Positions 50,660 to 60,111 of a DNA stretch of 64,000 nt are shown piece after piece. Made by a program: the position numbers and the translations under genes. Positions within the stretch are counted from its first letter, which is position 1. Each line of letters starts with the position of its first letter. Below the pieces are notes generated by a model that saw only the letters and a program-made list of their open reading frames with translations, made no database searches and had not been told where the DNA came from. Origin of the DNA: Planctomycetota bacterium (GTDB lineage: Bacteria > Planctomycetota > Phycisphaerae > Sedimentisphaerales > Anaerobacaceae); assembly GCA_022563885.1 (NCBI GenBank), contig JADFMM010000003.1, positions 1-64,000 on the forward strand. The letters are read 5' to 3'.

Positions 50660-51070
50660 CTACATGCTCCGCAGAATGGCATCCAGCACGCCATTGACGA
50701 AACCGGGTGACTTTTCTGAACTATATTTTTTCGCCAGTTCGATGGCCTCATTGATGACCACCTTCGGCGGAATGCTCGTGCAAAACTTGAGCTGATAAAC
50801 AGAGAGACGCAGTGTGCTCTTGTCCACGGGCGAGAGTCGGGAAAACTGCCAGCCAATGATGGCCGGACTAATGAGTTCGTCGCAGCTCTCTAGATTCTCC
50901 CAGGTCCCTTTGACCCATTCAAAGGCAAGTTTTTGGACAAAGTCGTCGCAGCGGCTTCCCTCACGAAACTGGGTCGGCAGTTGTTCGAGTAGCTGGTCGC
51001 CCTGGACATCGAGTTGGTACAAGGCCTGCATTGCCAATTCTCTGGCAAGTGTCCTTTTGTCCGCTTTCAT
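50660..51070 (-). CDS. nusB: Transcription antitermination factor NusB
   Basis: The 136-residue helical protein matches NusB: RTLARELAMQALYQLD at the start, FVQKLAFEWVKGTWEN in the middle, LSPVDKSTLRLSVYQL, and PPKVVINEAIELAKKYSSEKSPGFVNGVLDAI near the end. With NusE (S10) it binds boxA RNA and promotes rRNA transcription. ribH lies about 100 bases upstream on the same strand, the usual ribH-nusB order. Confidence 0.96.
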   Translation of the reverse strand: MKADKRTLARELAMQALYQLDVQGDQLLEQLPTQFREGSRCDDFVQKLAFEWVKGTWENLESCDELISPAIIGWQFSRLSPVDKSTLRLSVYQLKFCTSIPPKVVINEAIELAKKYSSEKSPGFVNGVLDAILRSM

Positions 51071-51172
51071 GCTCTTGTCCGATATCGTTTAATCCAAGAG
51101 CCAGGAGGAGGGTAGCATGAGGCGTACTCCCCCTTGCAGCCACCTGTTCGCTCCAGATGCTTCCGATGGGTG

Positions 51173-51637
51173 TTAGATTTGTCCCAGTAGACTTACCATT
51201 TCCATGGCAGTGAGCGCCGCGTTGGCTCCAGTATTTCCCATTTTAACGCCTGATCGTTCGAGTGCCTGTTCCAAGGTGTCACAGGTTAGAATGCCGAACA
51301 CGGCAGGGACCTGCGTGTCGTAGTTGATCTGACCCACACCACGGACGACCTGCTGGCAGACCGCGTCGTAGTGCGTTGTCTGGCCCCGCAGGATGGCACC
51401 CAAGCAGATGACGGCCGCGTAATCTTGGCTCATAGCCAGTTTCTTTGCGACTTGGGTAATCTCGCAAGCCCCGGGGACCCAAACGACCGTGATCTGTTCA
51501 TCACTGGCTCCGTGCCGTTGCAAGGTGTCAATGGCGCCTCCCAGGAGCTTGGAAGTCACAAACTCGTTGAATCGGCTAACCACAATTGCGTAGCGGCCGC
51601 TCCCCACTACGATCTGGCCCTTGACCTCATGCACCAT
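51173..51637 (-). CDS. ribH: 6,7-dimethyl-8-ribityllumazine synthase
   Basis: This enzyme condenses the ribityl-pyrimidinedione with 3,4-dihydroxy-2-butanone 4-phosphate, the penultimate step of riboflavin synthesis, and assembles into a capsid-like or pentameric shell. Motifs: VVSRFNEFVTSKLL, WVPGACEITQVAKKLA, CLGAILRGQTTHYDAVC with the catalytic His, and FGILTCDTLEQALERSG. The ATG at 51637 is chosen because GGAG lies nine bases upstream; earlier ATGs at 51646 and 51697 are in frame. No FMN riboswitch pattern was found upstream. Confidence 0.95.
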   Translation of the reverse strand: MVHEVKGQIVVGSGRYAIVVSRFNEFVTSKLLGGAIDTLQRHGASDEQITVVWVPGACEITQVAKKLAMSQDYAAVICLGAILRGQTTHYDAVCQQVVRGVGQINYDTQVPAVFGILTCDTLEQALERSGVKMGNTGANAALTAMEMVSLLGQI

Positions 51638-51971
51638 AACACGCATCTCCAAGAGTATCAGGCCTCCTCCGCGTTGGTGTGAATCCTCATCATTCACCGC
51701 AGGGAACAGCCTCTTTCTGGCACGGCTATTATAAGACGATATCTGGCTGTGTGCCAGAAAAAGAGTGTCCCGCTGGAAGCGTAGTGCCGGGGGTGGAGGC
51801 TGCTGTCAGGTCAGGCAAGCCCTGTCGATGATAAAGGGTCCGCGGATCGGACCTTGGCCGAGCATGCCATGCGTCATTTGCCGAAACCTCCTAAGGTCCC
51901 TGTGGGCATTGGACGATACCGCTCCTACGGTGGTATTAAAGCAGAAGCTCCCTATGCGAGAAGGTTGTCAT
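51638..51971. other. Divergent spacer with a 13-bp inverted repeat
   Basis: This 334-base spacer between ribH and the TPR gene holds CTCTTTCTGGCAC at 51711-51723, which pairs with GTGCCAGAAAAAGAG at 51751-51765 (two extra bases in the right arm) across a 27-base AT-rich loop (CTATTATAAGACGATATC). It could be an operator overlapping the divergent promoters or a small element remnant. The rest shows no gene. Confidence 0.5.
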
Positions 51972-53408
51972 ATGTTTTCAGAGGGTATGGAATTCGGGTT
52001 CTATGACAAGGCGGAACGTACGGCCAACAAGGCTCAAGAGTTCTACGAAGAAGGGCAGATGTCGCAGGCGCTAGAGGCGCTGGATACGGCGCTGGAGATC
52101 AATCCCACCAACAGCGCCTGGCACTTCGATAAGGCCTTGGCCCTGGACTCGGTCCATCGGTTCGAGGACGCCATAGCCGAATATGAGCTGGCGCTGGGGC
52201 TAAACCCGGAGGATCTGGAGATCCTCAACTCCTTGGCGGTGGACTACACCCGCACGGGTCAGTATGACCGAGCCATTGAGATGTTCGAGCACATTGAGCA
52301 ACTTGATGTGAGCTACGAACCGAGTTACTGCAATCGCATCATCGCCTACACCGAGATGGGACTGCACGATCAGGCGGAAGAGATGTTCTATATGGCCCAG
52401 CAGGTCAGCCCCGGCTGCGCCCTCTGCTATTACAACGTGGGGAACAGCCTATTCGTGCGTGGGCTCTATCAGAAAGCCATCGGTTGTTGGATCAAAACCG
52501 AAGAGTTGGAGCAAAGTCATCCGCAGATCAACTATCGTATTGCCCAGGCCTATTGGTATGAGGGCGAGATGTCGCAGGCCCGCGAGCGATTCCTGTCGGA
52601 ATTGCGGCTGAATCCGGGTGATGTCGATGTCATTTTTGACTATGGTCTGTTTCTGCTCGAAAACGATGAGGTTGAATCGGCCAAGGAAAAGTTCAACCGG
52701 GTCCTGGAGTTTAGCCCCAGTTTTGCGCCGGCCCTCTTCTACCTCGGTGAGATTGCGCTGAACTGTGGCATGGCCCAACAGGCCCTTGAGAAATACAACG
52801 CAGCCCTCCACAGCGACGATACGCTGGCCGGCCCCTACTACCGTTTGGCTCAGCATGCCTTGATGCAGAAAAAGCTAAAAAAGGCGCGCGCCTACCTCAT
52901 CTCGGAGTTGCGCAATAGCCCGGAGGATGCTGCTCTGCTGCTGTCCATTGGGGCCATGTTCCTGACGATCGAGACCCACACGGCGGCGGAAGATGTATCG
53001 ATCTCTACCGGTAAAGACCAAGCCTTACCGATGGGTGTGTGCTCTGATTTGGACCACGCGATGCACTGCCTGCTCAGGGCCGTGGATGCGGATCCAACCA
53101 ATCCCGAGACCTATCACGCACTGGGTGTGGCCAGTGCGATGCGCGAGGCTTATGAAGACGCCGGGGAGTTCTTCTCACATGCGCTGGAAATAAAACACGA
53201 TTACTTTGATGCCCTGCGCGACTCTGGACTGGTCCTTGGTAAACAGGGCAAATACGAAGAAGCCATTGAGTTGATGCGTCGGGCCAAGGCCTACGCAACG
53301 GGCAATCAGTCCGTTGGGGGACATGTCCTGGACATGAGGATCCATCAGGCCATGGATAGAGTGGCGAAACTGACCAATCCCCTACGACACTTTCTAAGAC
53401 GCCACTAA
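51972..53408 (+). CDS. Tetratricopeptide-repeat protein
   Basis: From the ATG at 51972 (GAGAAGG upstream) there are 478 residues, nearly all made of TPR helix pairs, about twelve by eye. Examples are AQEFYEEGQMSQALEALDTA, LALDSVHRFEDAIAEYELAL, ILNSLAVDYTRTGQYDRAIE and LGVASAMREAYEDAGEFFSH. No signal peptide or membrane segment is seen, so it is probably a cytoplasmic scaffold. The frame is open upstream to 51765 without family character. The partner is unknown. tRNA-Leu follows. Confidence 0.88.
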   Translation: MFSEGMEFGFYDKAERTANKAQEFYEEGQMSQALEALDTALEINPTNSAWHFDKALALDSVHRFEDAIAEYELALGLNPEDLEILNSLAVDYTRTGQYDRAIEMFEHIEQLDVSYEPSYCNRIIAYTEMGLHDQAEEMFYMAQQVSPGCALCYYNVGNSLFVRGLYQKAIGCWIKTEELEQSHPQINYRIAQAYWYEGEMSQARERFLSELRLNPGDVDVIFDYGLFLLENDEVESAKEKFNRVLEFSPSFAPALFYLGEIALNCGMAQQALEKYNAALHSDDTLAGPYYRLAQHALMQKKLKKARAYLISELRNSPEDAALLLSIGAMFLTIETHTAAEDVSISTGKDQALPMGVCSDLDHAMHCLLRAVDADPTNPETYHALGVASAMREAYEDAGEFFSHALEIKHDYFDALRDSGLVLGKQGKYEEAIELMRRAKAYATGNQSVGGHVLDMRIHQAMDRVAKLTNPLRHFLRRH

Positions 53409-53583
53409 TGCCGCACTTGCTTCGGGCGGGATGACCTCTGCGCTAGCGCCTTAGCCTAGAATTCTCTGGGCAGATCTCACCCTTCTCCCTATACTACCCG
53501 TCTGCCAGGCTGTGTCAGAAACTCGATTTGGCACGCCCTCGCTGGTACCGTGACCCGGCAAGGGTCGCGTCACGACGGGGCAG

Positions 53584-53666
53584 GGCCGAGTGGCGGAATG
53601 GCAGACGCTGGGGACTTAAAATCCCCTGCCCGTTAGGGCGTGTGGGTTCGACTCCCACCTCGGCTA
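53584..53666 (+). tRNA. tRNA-Leu (UAA)
   Basis: A class II tRNA folds: acceptor GGCCGAG/CTCGGCT, D stem GCG/CGC, anticodon stem GGGGA/TCCCC with loop CTTAAAA (anticodon TAA), long variable arm TGCCCGTTAGGGCGT, and T arm GTGGG-TTCGACT-CCCAC, with A as discriminator and no encoded CCA. It lies 83 bases before the thrC start and may be read with it. Confidence 0.95.
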
Positions 53667-53749
53667 ATCCGTCTGTATCCGAAACAGCAATACGTTGGGC
53701 GACTGTGTGCAGCGCCTTAGACTTTCCGCGCGGGGATGAAAGGCCTTCC

Positions 53750-55096
53750 GTGAAGAAGGACGTCGCCTATCAAAAGTGCATCAATCCCCAGTGTGGGGCC
53801 GAGTATGATTGCGCCCAGACCCTGGTGACCTGTTCCGCTTGCGGCGAACTCTTAGACGCCCAGTACGACTGGGATCGAGTCTCCGTTCCCGACTCTATGG
53901 AAGCCTTTGCAAAGCGCTGGACGACGCGCAGCAGACGGCTGGATTTTTCGGGTGTTTGGCGTTTTCGCGATTTGCTCGACTTCTGTCCGGATGACCAGAA
54001 AGTCTCTATTGGTGAAGGGCAGACCATCTTAGAGAAGAATGACCGCGTTGCCCAGCACTTGGGCATGGATCCGGGCAGTGTGTACCTGCAATACGAAGGC
54101 CTCAATCCCTCCGGTTCCTTTAAAGACAATGGCATGGCCGCGGCGTTTAGCCATGCTAAGATGGTGGAAGCCACCTCCTGCGTCTGTGCATCGACTGGCA
54201 ACACCTCTGCATCGGTGGCCCTCTACGCCCATAGCTGCGGGCTCAAGTGCACCGTCCTCATCGGTACCGGGCGAATTGCCTTTGGCAAACTCAGTCAGGC
54301 CATGGATTATGGTGCGCAGACGATCCAGATCAACGGAGACTTTGACGACTGTATGCATCAGGTCCAGGCCGTCTGCCAACGTCTGGGGCTCTATCTCATG
54401 AACTCTCTGAATCCCTTCCGCCTGGAAGGCCAGAAGACCATCATGTATCGCATTATCGAAGGCCTGGGGTGGGAAGTTCCCGATTGGATCATCGTTCCTG
54501 GGGGCAACCTGGGCAACTCGAGTGCGTTCGGTAAGGCCTTTATGGAACTTAAGCAACTCGGTCTTATCAACAAGGTGCCGCGCTTGGCTATCGTCAATGC
54601 AACGGGAGCGGATACCCTGACCGAGTTGGTGAATAACAGAGGCCTAAGTTGGAATGATGGCCGCGTTGACCAGGGGATCATCGATGACTACTACGCGGAT
54701 CTGACCGCGCGAGAATTCTCGCCACGGACCTGCGCTTCCGCGATTGAAATCTCTCGTCCCGTCAATCTGAAGAAGTGCCTACGCGCGCTGGAGGTGTGTC
54801 AGGGTGTGGTCTTGGCGGTAACCGACCCCGAAATCTGCGACGCCCGGGCCTTGATTGGTCGCTATGGGCTCGGGTGTGAACCGGCCTCGGCCGCAACCAT
54901 CGCCGGGCTGAAACACCTGCTGGACGAGGGGGTCATAAATCCGGGGGAGAGGGTGGCCTGCGTACTGACCGGTCACGTGCTGAAGGATCCCGATGTCACC
55001 GTAAACTACCACAAGCAAAAGCAGGGCGTTTTCAGCAACGCCCCCGTGGAGGTCGAGAATGATCTGGAGGCGATCATTCGTCTGATTCAACGCTAG
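53750..55096 (+). CDS. thrC: Threonine synthase
   Basis: This PLP enzyme converts O-phosphohomoserine to threonine. The GTG start at 53750 has AAAGG six bases upstream; the open frame that reaches back through tRNA-Leu is not used. Residues 10-31 form a four-cysteine zinc ribbon (C10, C15, C28, C31). Lys125 in [11 protein letters not shown] is the PLP lysine, and [14 protein letters not shown] and [16 protein letters not shown] bind the cofactor and phosphate. The length of 448 residues fits the family. A repeat-element copy separates it from the HAD gene. Confidence 0.95.
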   Translation: MKKDVAYQKCINPQCGAEYDCAQTLVTCSACGELLDAQYDWDRVSVPDSMEAFAKRWTTRSRRLDFSGVWRFRDLLDFCPDDQKVSIGEGQTILEKNDRVAQHLGMDPGSVYLQYEGLNPSGSFKDNGMAAAFSHAKMVEATSCVCASTGNTSASVALYAHSCGLKCTVLIGTGRIAFGKLSQAMDYGAQTIQINGDFDDCMHQVQAVCQRLGLYLMNSLNPFRLEGQKTIMYRIIEGLGWEVPDWIIVPGGNLGNSSAFGKAFMELKQLGLINKVPRLAIVNATGADTLTELVNNRGLSWNDGRVDQGIIDDYYADLTAREFSPRTCASAIEISRPVNLKKCLRALEVCQGVVLAVTDPEICDARALIGRYGLGCEPASAATIAGLKHLLDEGVINPGERVACVLTGHVLKDPDVTVNYHKQKQGVFSNAPVEVENDLEAIIRLIQR

Positions 55097-55161
55097 ACGG
55101 TCTACCGGTACCCGACGATGATTGCCGGTCAGAATGGATGGTCGCTCTCAGAATCGTATCT

Positions 55162-55385
55162 AGGGACCGTCAAGAAATAACTTGGACTTTTGAATGCCCA
55201 ATTGCACCCATCTTTGATCGCATCTCAATCGCAAAATCCGCGAGGTAGAACGGCTACGCCTGTGGTTTCGCTAAGAACGCTTGGAAGGGACAGTCTTTTA
55301 AAAGACTGTCCCCCATCCTTGTTTCGACCCAATATGGGGCACACTTGGACCCCAAATTGTCCAACTTATTTATTGCCGATCGCCT
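55162..55385 (+). repeat. Inverted-repeat element, family A, copy 4
   Basis: This 224-base copy has clear ends (AGGGACCGTCAAGAAATAACTTGG and TTATTTATTGCCGAT) and a perfect 26-base palindrome at 55287-55312 made of GGGACAGTCTTTT and its complement. That palindrome could act as a two-way terminator for thrC and for readthrough from the other side. A frame starting at the TTG at 55345 reads out through the right end in phase with the HAD hydrolase gene. Confidence 0.88.
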
Positions 55386-55407
55386 ACCTGCTTCGAATGA
55401 GTCTCGC

Positions 55408-56037
55408 ATGTTGAAATACAAGCTCGTCATTTTTGATTTTGATGGCACCTTGGCCGACACCTACCACTGGTTTACGAGCATCATGAACCAGGTGGCGGAC
55501 AAGTACAAATTTCGTCGTGTGGCACAGAACGAGTACAAGACGCTACGGGAGTTGAGTGCCAGACGGGTCATGCAACACCTGGGCATTTCCATGTGGAAAA
55601 TGCCCTTCATTTCGAACCATGTGCGCCGCCTGATGGCCCGAGACCTGCTTAGGATTTCCCTGTTTGCCGGCGTAGACGAACTCTTGGAGCGTCTCTCTGG
55701 CATGGGTGTCGCCTTGGCGGTGGTCAGCTCCAATTCTTCCCAGAATGTCCATAGCGTTCTGGGTCAAAAGAATACGGCCCTCATCTCCTACTACGAGTGT
55801 GGTGTCTCTATTTTCTCCAAAACGGGCCGACTGAAAAAAATCATCCGGAGCAGTGGCCTGGCCAGAAGTGAGACCCTGTATGTTGGGGATGAGATAAGGG
55901 ACCTCGAGGCCGCCCGGAAGGCGAACATCGCCTTTGGAGGCGTCTCCTGGGGCTACAATAAGGCCGAATCGTTGGCAGAACGTTCGCCGGGTGAGCTGTT
56001 CTCCAGCGTGCAGGAGATAGCGGAATGCGTTACCTAA
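55408..56037 (+). CDS. HAD-superfamily hydrolase, phosphoglycolate-phosphatase-like
   Basis: The 209-residue protein has HAD motif I VIFDFDGTLADT (nucleophile Asp, about residue 9), motif II VVSSNSS, the motif III Lys (RLKKIIRS), and motif IV YVGDEIRDLEAA. The cap between motifs I and II is a four-helix C1 cap, as in phosphoglycolate phosphatase and related sugar-phosphate phosphatases. The substrate is unknown. The ATG at 55408 has no good ribosome site, and 21 codons of open frame reach back into the repeat element. Confidence 0.9.
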   Translation: MLKYKLVIFDFDGTLADTYHWFTSIMNQVADKYKFRRVAQNEYKTLRELSARRVMQHLGISMWKMPFISNHVRRLMARDLLRISLFAGVDELLERLSGMGVALAVVSSNSSQNVHSVLGQKNTALISYYECGVSIFSKTGRLKKIIRSSGLARSETLYVGDEIRDLEAARKANIAFGGVSWGYNKAESLAERSPGELFSSVQEIAECVT

Positions 56038-56049
56038 CGCGATGGGTTG

Positions 56050-58029
56050 TCATGGATTGACGGATATCTTCATCTCAAAGTAGGGGGTATCATCGTGGGT
56101 GGCCAGCAACGTGTCAAGATGGAGTGACAAGTCCCGCCGAGATTCTTGGCCATTCAAGTCGAACCGAATCGTGAGTCTTCGAACAGACCCGGCCCCGAGT
56201 TGGCCCGGGAATTCCTGGACCGGTTGGTAGTCCGCGTGGAAGTCGGTAATGAAGGGGGCAATCAGGTCGAATTCGTCCCATGCGGCATCATCGAAGATCG
56301 GTGGCGATTCGTCTTCTCCCAGGATCCAAATGACTGCACCGGTGTCGGTGTGCAGGCTCAAGTGATCCCATAGCAACCAGGGGTTGGGCTGCTTGTCGTT
56401 GGCCAATTCCAGCACCAAGACGTTCTGGCCCAGTCTCAGGTGATCTTTGTCGAGGGTGATAGTGCGTTGGGGAGGGTAGGGCGTGTTTTCGGAACCGAAA
56501 CGATAGAACCCGATGACGGGCGTGATACTGACGCCAACAGGATTGGGCGTATACTCAGTGATGGCGTAGAGAGAGGCCAAAATCTGTGCGACGCTGTTCT
56601 CATATCCCGGCACGCCAGCGGCCATACGATAGAAGGTGGGCTTGCCCTCGTCGAGCTGCAGACAGGTGAACATCGACAAGGTGGCGTAGGCGTGACTGAG
56701 TGTTTCGAAGACCCATCGTCCGCCGTCCGCACCCTGGTAGGGGGAATCCCTAAATGGACTGGCAAGTACTTCAAATCCAAAGGGCGTCGCCCCCGCGCCG
56801 TGAAAGTAGCCGGCCGAATCGACCGTGAGCTGCTTTATGTAGGTGAAGAGTTGGTCTCGAAGGCCGGGCTCAAGATCGGGGCCCGCGCAGAAGGGGACGA
56901 AGAAGGCGTGGGGCATAACGTGGCCGGGCAGGGTTTCTGGCACTTCGTAGTTTAGATTGGCGGGGGTAAAGCGGTCCGCCAGGGGGATCCCGTTCGCTGT
57001 CTGGGTGAGGGCATCGGAGAAGGCGGGGTAGTCCACGCCCAGGCATGCGCCATATGCCAGGTGAGTCCGTACCGCGGGTACAAAGGAATCTCGGCTGAAA
57101 TAGGACTGGATACCCGGGGGGCCTTCAAAGGCACCGATAGGAAGGCCGGCCAGCGATCGGAGCGACCAGACGGACATGGTATTGTAGAAGGGGGCTTCCC
57201 GCACCAGGTGGCGGACGTCTGAGCAGGACTGCCAGATACGGGGCTCGCGAGAGTGCGCCCTAGTTATCTGGCGAAACTCATCGTAGCTAATGGCCCCGGA
57301 GAGGTAGGCGATCCAGGTCACAACACCGCCTTCATCGGCATAGACGTCCCAATGGGCAGCCTGACCAAGACCGGTATCTGCATCAAGCGCGCGGGCCAAC
57401 TTAGGTCCGGACGCGTGTGACACCAGAAACGCGCGCAAGCGCATGCGCCCCATCACGGAGTCGGCCAGGTCTTGCAAGTACCCGTCGCCGATACGCCGTG
57501 CCCAACCCTTGGTTATCGTCAATGAGGCATAGAATAGGGCGTTGTCTAAGCTGGGGATCAGGAGCTTATGGTCATGATAGGGAGCGGTAAGGTCGTTTCC
57601 CTGCCAGTCCCTCAGCACGTAGGAGGCGTAGAAGAGCCCCCGATGGTTTTGAGAAGAGTCTAACTGCAGCAACTGCAGGGTGCGCAGCGCAGTTTTTATC
57701 TGAAGCCCCGCCTGGTAGGGCGACCAGATGTTTCGTTCTGCGGCCGCGATCCAGGCCTGGATCGTGTAACCCCACTGGGCCGGGCCCGACGACGCGTATC
57801 GGGTGCGCGCGCCATACCGGTACGCGCTCATGGGAAGGCCCGAACTTGCGATAACGTCAGAACTGCGAAAGTAGTTCATGTGAATGCGGAATTGTGCATC
57901 CAGGAGGGTGCGCTGTCCTTCGCTGAGAAAGGCGGTTTCCGCCAGACAAGTCCCGGCAAAGAACTGGACTATCCCTACTACACCGATACTCAGCAGAGTC
58001 ACGGGCGAGAGAATTCGTTTCCCGTACAT
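56050..58029 (-). CDS. Exported protein, putative (alpha/alpha)-toroid glycosidase-like
   Basis: The ATG at 58029 has AAAGGAG six bases upstream. A signal peptide follows (ILSPVTLLSIGVVGIVQFFAGTCLAE), then about 420 residues rich in helices with motifs such as GPAQWGYTIQAWIAAAER, GLFYASYVLRDW, SLDNALFYASL and DVYADEGGVVTWIAYLSG. These recall the PF10091/GH144 glycoamylase-like fold. A C-terminal beta-rich domain of about 180 residues follows. I would call it a periplasmic or secreted sugar-active protein only tentatively, since catalytic residues cannot be assigned. It is convergent with the HAD gene, 12 bases apart. Confidence 0.65.
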   Translation of the reverse strand: MYGKRILSPVTLLSIGVVGIVQFFAGTCLAETAFLSEGQRTLLDAQFRIHMNYFRSSDVIASSGLPMSAYRYGARTRYASSGPAQWGYTIQAWIAAAERNIWSPYQAGLQIKTALRTLQLLQLDSSQNHRGLFYASYVLRDWQGNDLTAPYHDHKLLIPSLDNALFYASLTITKGWARRIGDGYLQDLADSVMGRMRLRAFLVSHASGPKLARALDADTGLGQAAHWDVYADEGGVVTWIAYLSGAISYDEFRQITRAHSREPRIWQSCSDVRHLVREAPFYNTMSVWSLRSLAGLPIGAFEGPPGIQSYFSRDSFVPAVRTHLAYGACLGVDYPAFSDALTQTANGIPLADRFTPANLNYEVPETLPGHVMPHAFFVPFCAGPDLEPGLRDQLFTYIKQLTVDSAGYFHGAGATPFGFEVLASPFRDSPYQGADGGRWVFETLSHAYATLSMFTCLQLDEGKPTFYRMAAGVPGYENSVAQILASLYAITEYTPNPVGVSITPVIGFYRFGSENTPYPPQRTITLDKDHLRLGQNVLVLELANDKQPNPWLLWDHLSLHTDTGAVIWILGEDESPPIFDDAAWDEFDLIAPFITDFHADYQPVQEFPGQLGAGSVRRLTIRFDLNGQESRRDLSLHLDTLLATHDDTPYFEMKISVNP

Positions 58030-58438
58030 ATCGACTCCTTTCATTGACAAGGCCCGTAAATTGCCGAAGGATTAAGGCGTGGTCAGAATTCACCCAGGGC
58101 CGGATGACGACATCTGGAGATGCCGCGATAATCTGGGGATTACTTCCAACTCACTTTTTAGAAGCACCTCCGAAAACGTGGCCTCACCGACCCTGCATCC
58201 AGTGCATCACATTCGCGTAGATCCAATAAGTAGGATACACACTATGGGTATTTATGCAATAGATTATTTGATTTAATTTAGATCAAATAAAAAGTTTTGG
58301 AAGACTTCCTGGGAATACATAGAGAAACGAGTAAGGTTTTTGGTAGGGACGAATAAAAGTGTTCTCTATGGCCACCGCTGAAATGAGAAGGAGCGTCTGG
58401 AGGCTGATTCTGGATCGTCGGCCGGGAGGGGTTGCGCC
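58030..58438. other. 409-base intergenic stretch without a gene
   Basis: The spacer between the ald stop and the exported-protein start is AT-rich around 58220-58300, with an imperfect dyad ATTTGAT-N9-ATCAAAT at 58265-58287. It probably carries the promoter of the exported-protein gene on the minus strand. No terminator for ald and no RNA gene were recognised. Confidence 0.4.
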
Positions 58439-59524
58439 TCAGAGCTGGAAGGCATCGGCTACCGCCGTGCAGAGGACCTCGCTCCTGCGCATATTCAGGG
58501 CGGCGGCCCGGCCAGGACTCTTGGACGTAAAGTCGTCGATACCCAATGCGGCCAGTTCACGGCAGTAGGGTAGCGTGGCGTTGCAGAGGGCCTGGCTACT
58601 GGTTCGCCCCACGGCGCCGGGCATGTTGGCGACGCAATAATGGACCACATCTTCCACAATAAACACGGGGTCACTGTGGGTAGTCACATGACTGGTCTCG
58701 CAGCAGCCTCCTTGGTCGATACAGACATCGACTAGGGCCGCCCCCTTCTTCATCTCTTTCACGGTTTCGCGGTTGATGAGTCTCGGTGTCTTCGCACCGG
58801 GGATCAACACCGCCCCCACCACAAGATCCGATAGGCGGGCATGCTGCGCCACGGCATGAGGGTCGCAGTAGACGGTAGTGACATTGGGCGGCATGGTCTC
58901 CTCTAGATAGCGGAGGCGCTTTAGATTGATGTCCATGATCACGACCGAGGCGCCCAACCCGGCGGCCACACGGGCGGCGTTGGTCCCCACCACGCCGGCG
59001 CCAATGATCAGCACCTTGGCGGGCTCTACGCCTGCAACGCCTCCCAAGAGGATCCCGCGTCCCATCATGGGTTTCTCGAGACACTTGGCGCCCTCTTGAA
59101 TCGACATCTTGCCCGCTACCTCGCTCATCGGCGTCAGTAGGGGTAGTTGCCCCTGTTCGTCGCTCAACGTCTCATAGGCCACCGCCACAATACCTCGATC
59201 GAGACAGCCTTGGGTTAGTTGTCGGGACCCGGCGAAGTGAAAATAACAAAACACGATCTGATCGGGCCTCAGCAGGGCAATCTCTTCGACCTGAGGCTCC
59301 TTCACTTTCATCACCAGTTGGGCCTGATCGTAGATCTCAGCGGCGCTGTCGATGAGTGTGGCGCCCGCCTGGGCGTAGCTCGCGTCGTCGTAGCCGCTGC
59401 CCAGTCCGGCGCCCTTCTGCAACAGGACCCTGTGACCGTCTCCGGTCAGGAGCTGCACGCCCACGGGCAAAACCGCGACGCGGTACTCGTCCCGTTTAAC
59501 CTCGCATGGAATACCGATGATCAT
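58439..59524 (-). CDS. ald: Alanine dehydrogenase
   Basis: Ald interconverts L-alanine and pyruvate plus ammonia with NAD. The 361 residues open with IIGIPCEVKRDEYRVAVLP and show the substrate Lys near 74 (MKVKEPQ), catalytic His96 in YFHFAGS, the Rossmann motif VLIIGAGVVGTNAARVA, CIDQGGCCETSHVTTHSDP, and VANMPGAVGRTSSQAL with the NAD-binding Asn. The length matches the family. Alone or with the D-alanine-type aminotransferase at 9972 it would link alanine to cell-wall and nitrogen metabolism. tRNA-Pro lies just upstream on the same strand. Confidence 0.96.
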   Translation of the reverse strand: MIIGIPCEVKRDEYRVAVLPVGVQLLTGDGHRVLLQKGAGLGSGYDDASYAQAGATLIDSAAEIYDQAQLVMKVKEPQVEEIALLRPDQIVFCYFHFAGSRQLTQGCLDRGIVAVAYETLSDEQGQLPLLTPMSEVAGKMSIQEGAKCLEKPMMGRGILLGGVAGVEPAKVLIIGAGVVGTNAARVAAGLGASVVIMDINLKRLRYLEETMPPNVTTVYCDPHAVAQHARLSDLVVGAVLIPGAKTPRLINRETVKEMKKGAALVDVCIDQGGCCETSHVTTHSDPVFIVEDVVHYCVANMPGAVGRTSSQALCNATLPYCRELAALGIDDFTSKSPGRAAALNMRRSEVLCTAVADAFQL

Positions 59525-59553
59525 GGTCTCATTAAGAATCCTGGAAAACTAAG

Positions 59554-59627
59554 TCGGGGTGATAGGATTCGAACCTACGGCCTCCTGGTCCCAAACCAGG
59601 CGCTCTGCCAAACTGAGCTACACCCCG
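59554..59627 (-). tRNA. tRNA-Pro (UGG)
   Basis: On the minus strand the acceptor CGGGGTG/CACCCCG, D stem GCTC/GAGC, anticodon stem CCTGG/CCAGG with loop TTTGGGA (anticodon TGG), and T arm GTAGG-TTCGAAT-CCTAT fold fully. The discriminator is A. CCA is not encoded. It is 29 bases before the ald start. Confidence 0.95.
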
Positions 59628-59780
59628 ATCGTCACCCTTGTGGCCGAAAATCTGAAGTCTAGCGAACTGAGCCGGCCAGTGCAATGCATTCACGCAAAAA
59701 TGCGGCGGTCGGGCAGGGGACTGCTCAGAGGCGGAAATGGCCACACCCAAAAGAATTTTGAAAAGCCAGCCGTTTTTTGA

Positions 59781-59809
59781 TTGACAGTGGCCGCGTTTGG
59801 GGAGATACT
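59781..59809 (+). promoter_or_regulatory. Probable sigma-70 promoter
   Basis: A perfect TTGACA at 59781-59786 is followed after 17 bases by GATACT at 59804-59809. It would drive the small frame starting at 59869 and possibly the exported-protein cluster further downstream. Confidence 0.6.
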
Positions 59810-59868
59810 GTCTTCATGGACTGGAGGTTGACTCCAGACCGGTGTAACGATTGTCAGGAGGACGGTCG

Positions 59869-60111
59869 ATGAGAATGGATGCTCAACCTATCAAAAAGCT
59901 GCTCAGTGCATGTCCCGCCCTGTTGGGTCACGACTTCAAATTTCCCCGTGCGCCGCTTGCCGAAGGGGATTGTTTGTATCGTGGGAGGTTTTCACGACCG
60001 CCGTTTGCAGGGCTCGGGAAAATCGGAGTGCACGAGGCTGTCACGTCCGAGCGTGGTCGCTCAAAACACGCATCTCAAACACTCATCTCTTGTTCTCTAG
60101 AACTAACCTGA
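59869..60111 (+). CDS. Possible small protein of unknown function
   Basis: An ATG at 59869 has AGGAGG seven bases upstream and a good promoter 60 bases before it. The frame of 80 residues has mixed composition (start MRMDAQPIKKLLSACPALLG), no signal peptide and no family I know. Because signals upstream are strong but the coding character is weak, it may be a real small protein, a leader peptide or a decayed gene. Confidence 0.4.
   Translation: MRMDAQPIKKLLSACPALLGHDFKFPRAPLAEGDCLYRGRFSRPPFAGLGKIGVHEAVTSERGRSKHASQTLISCSLELT

Noticed and set aside
51638-51720. FMN riboswitch upstream of ribH
   Set aside because: The conserved core sequences of the RFN element are not present on the minus strand.
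53528-53749. N-terminal extension of threonine synthase
   Set aside because: The frame runs through the complete tRNA-Leu gene; the GTG at 53750 with AAAGG upstream fits the family start.
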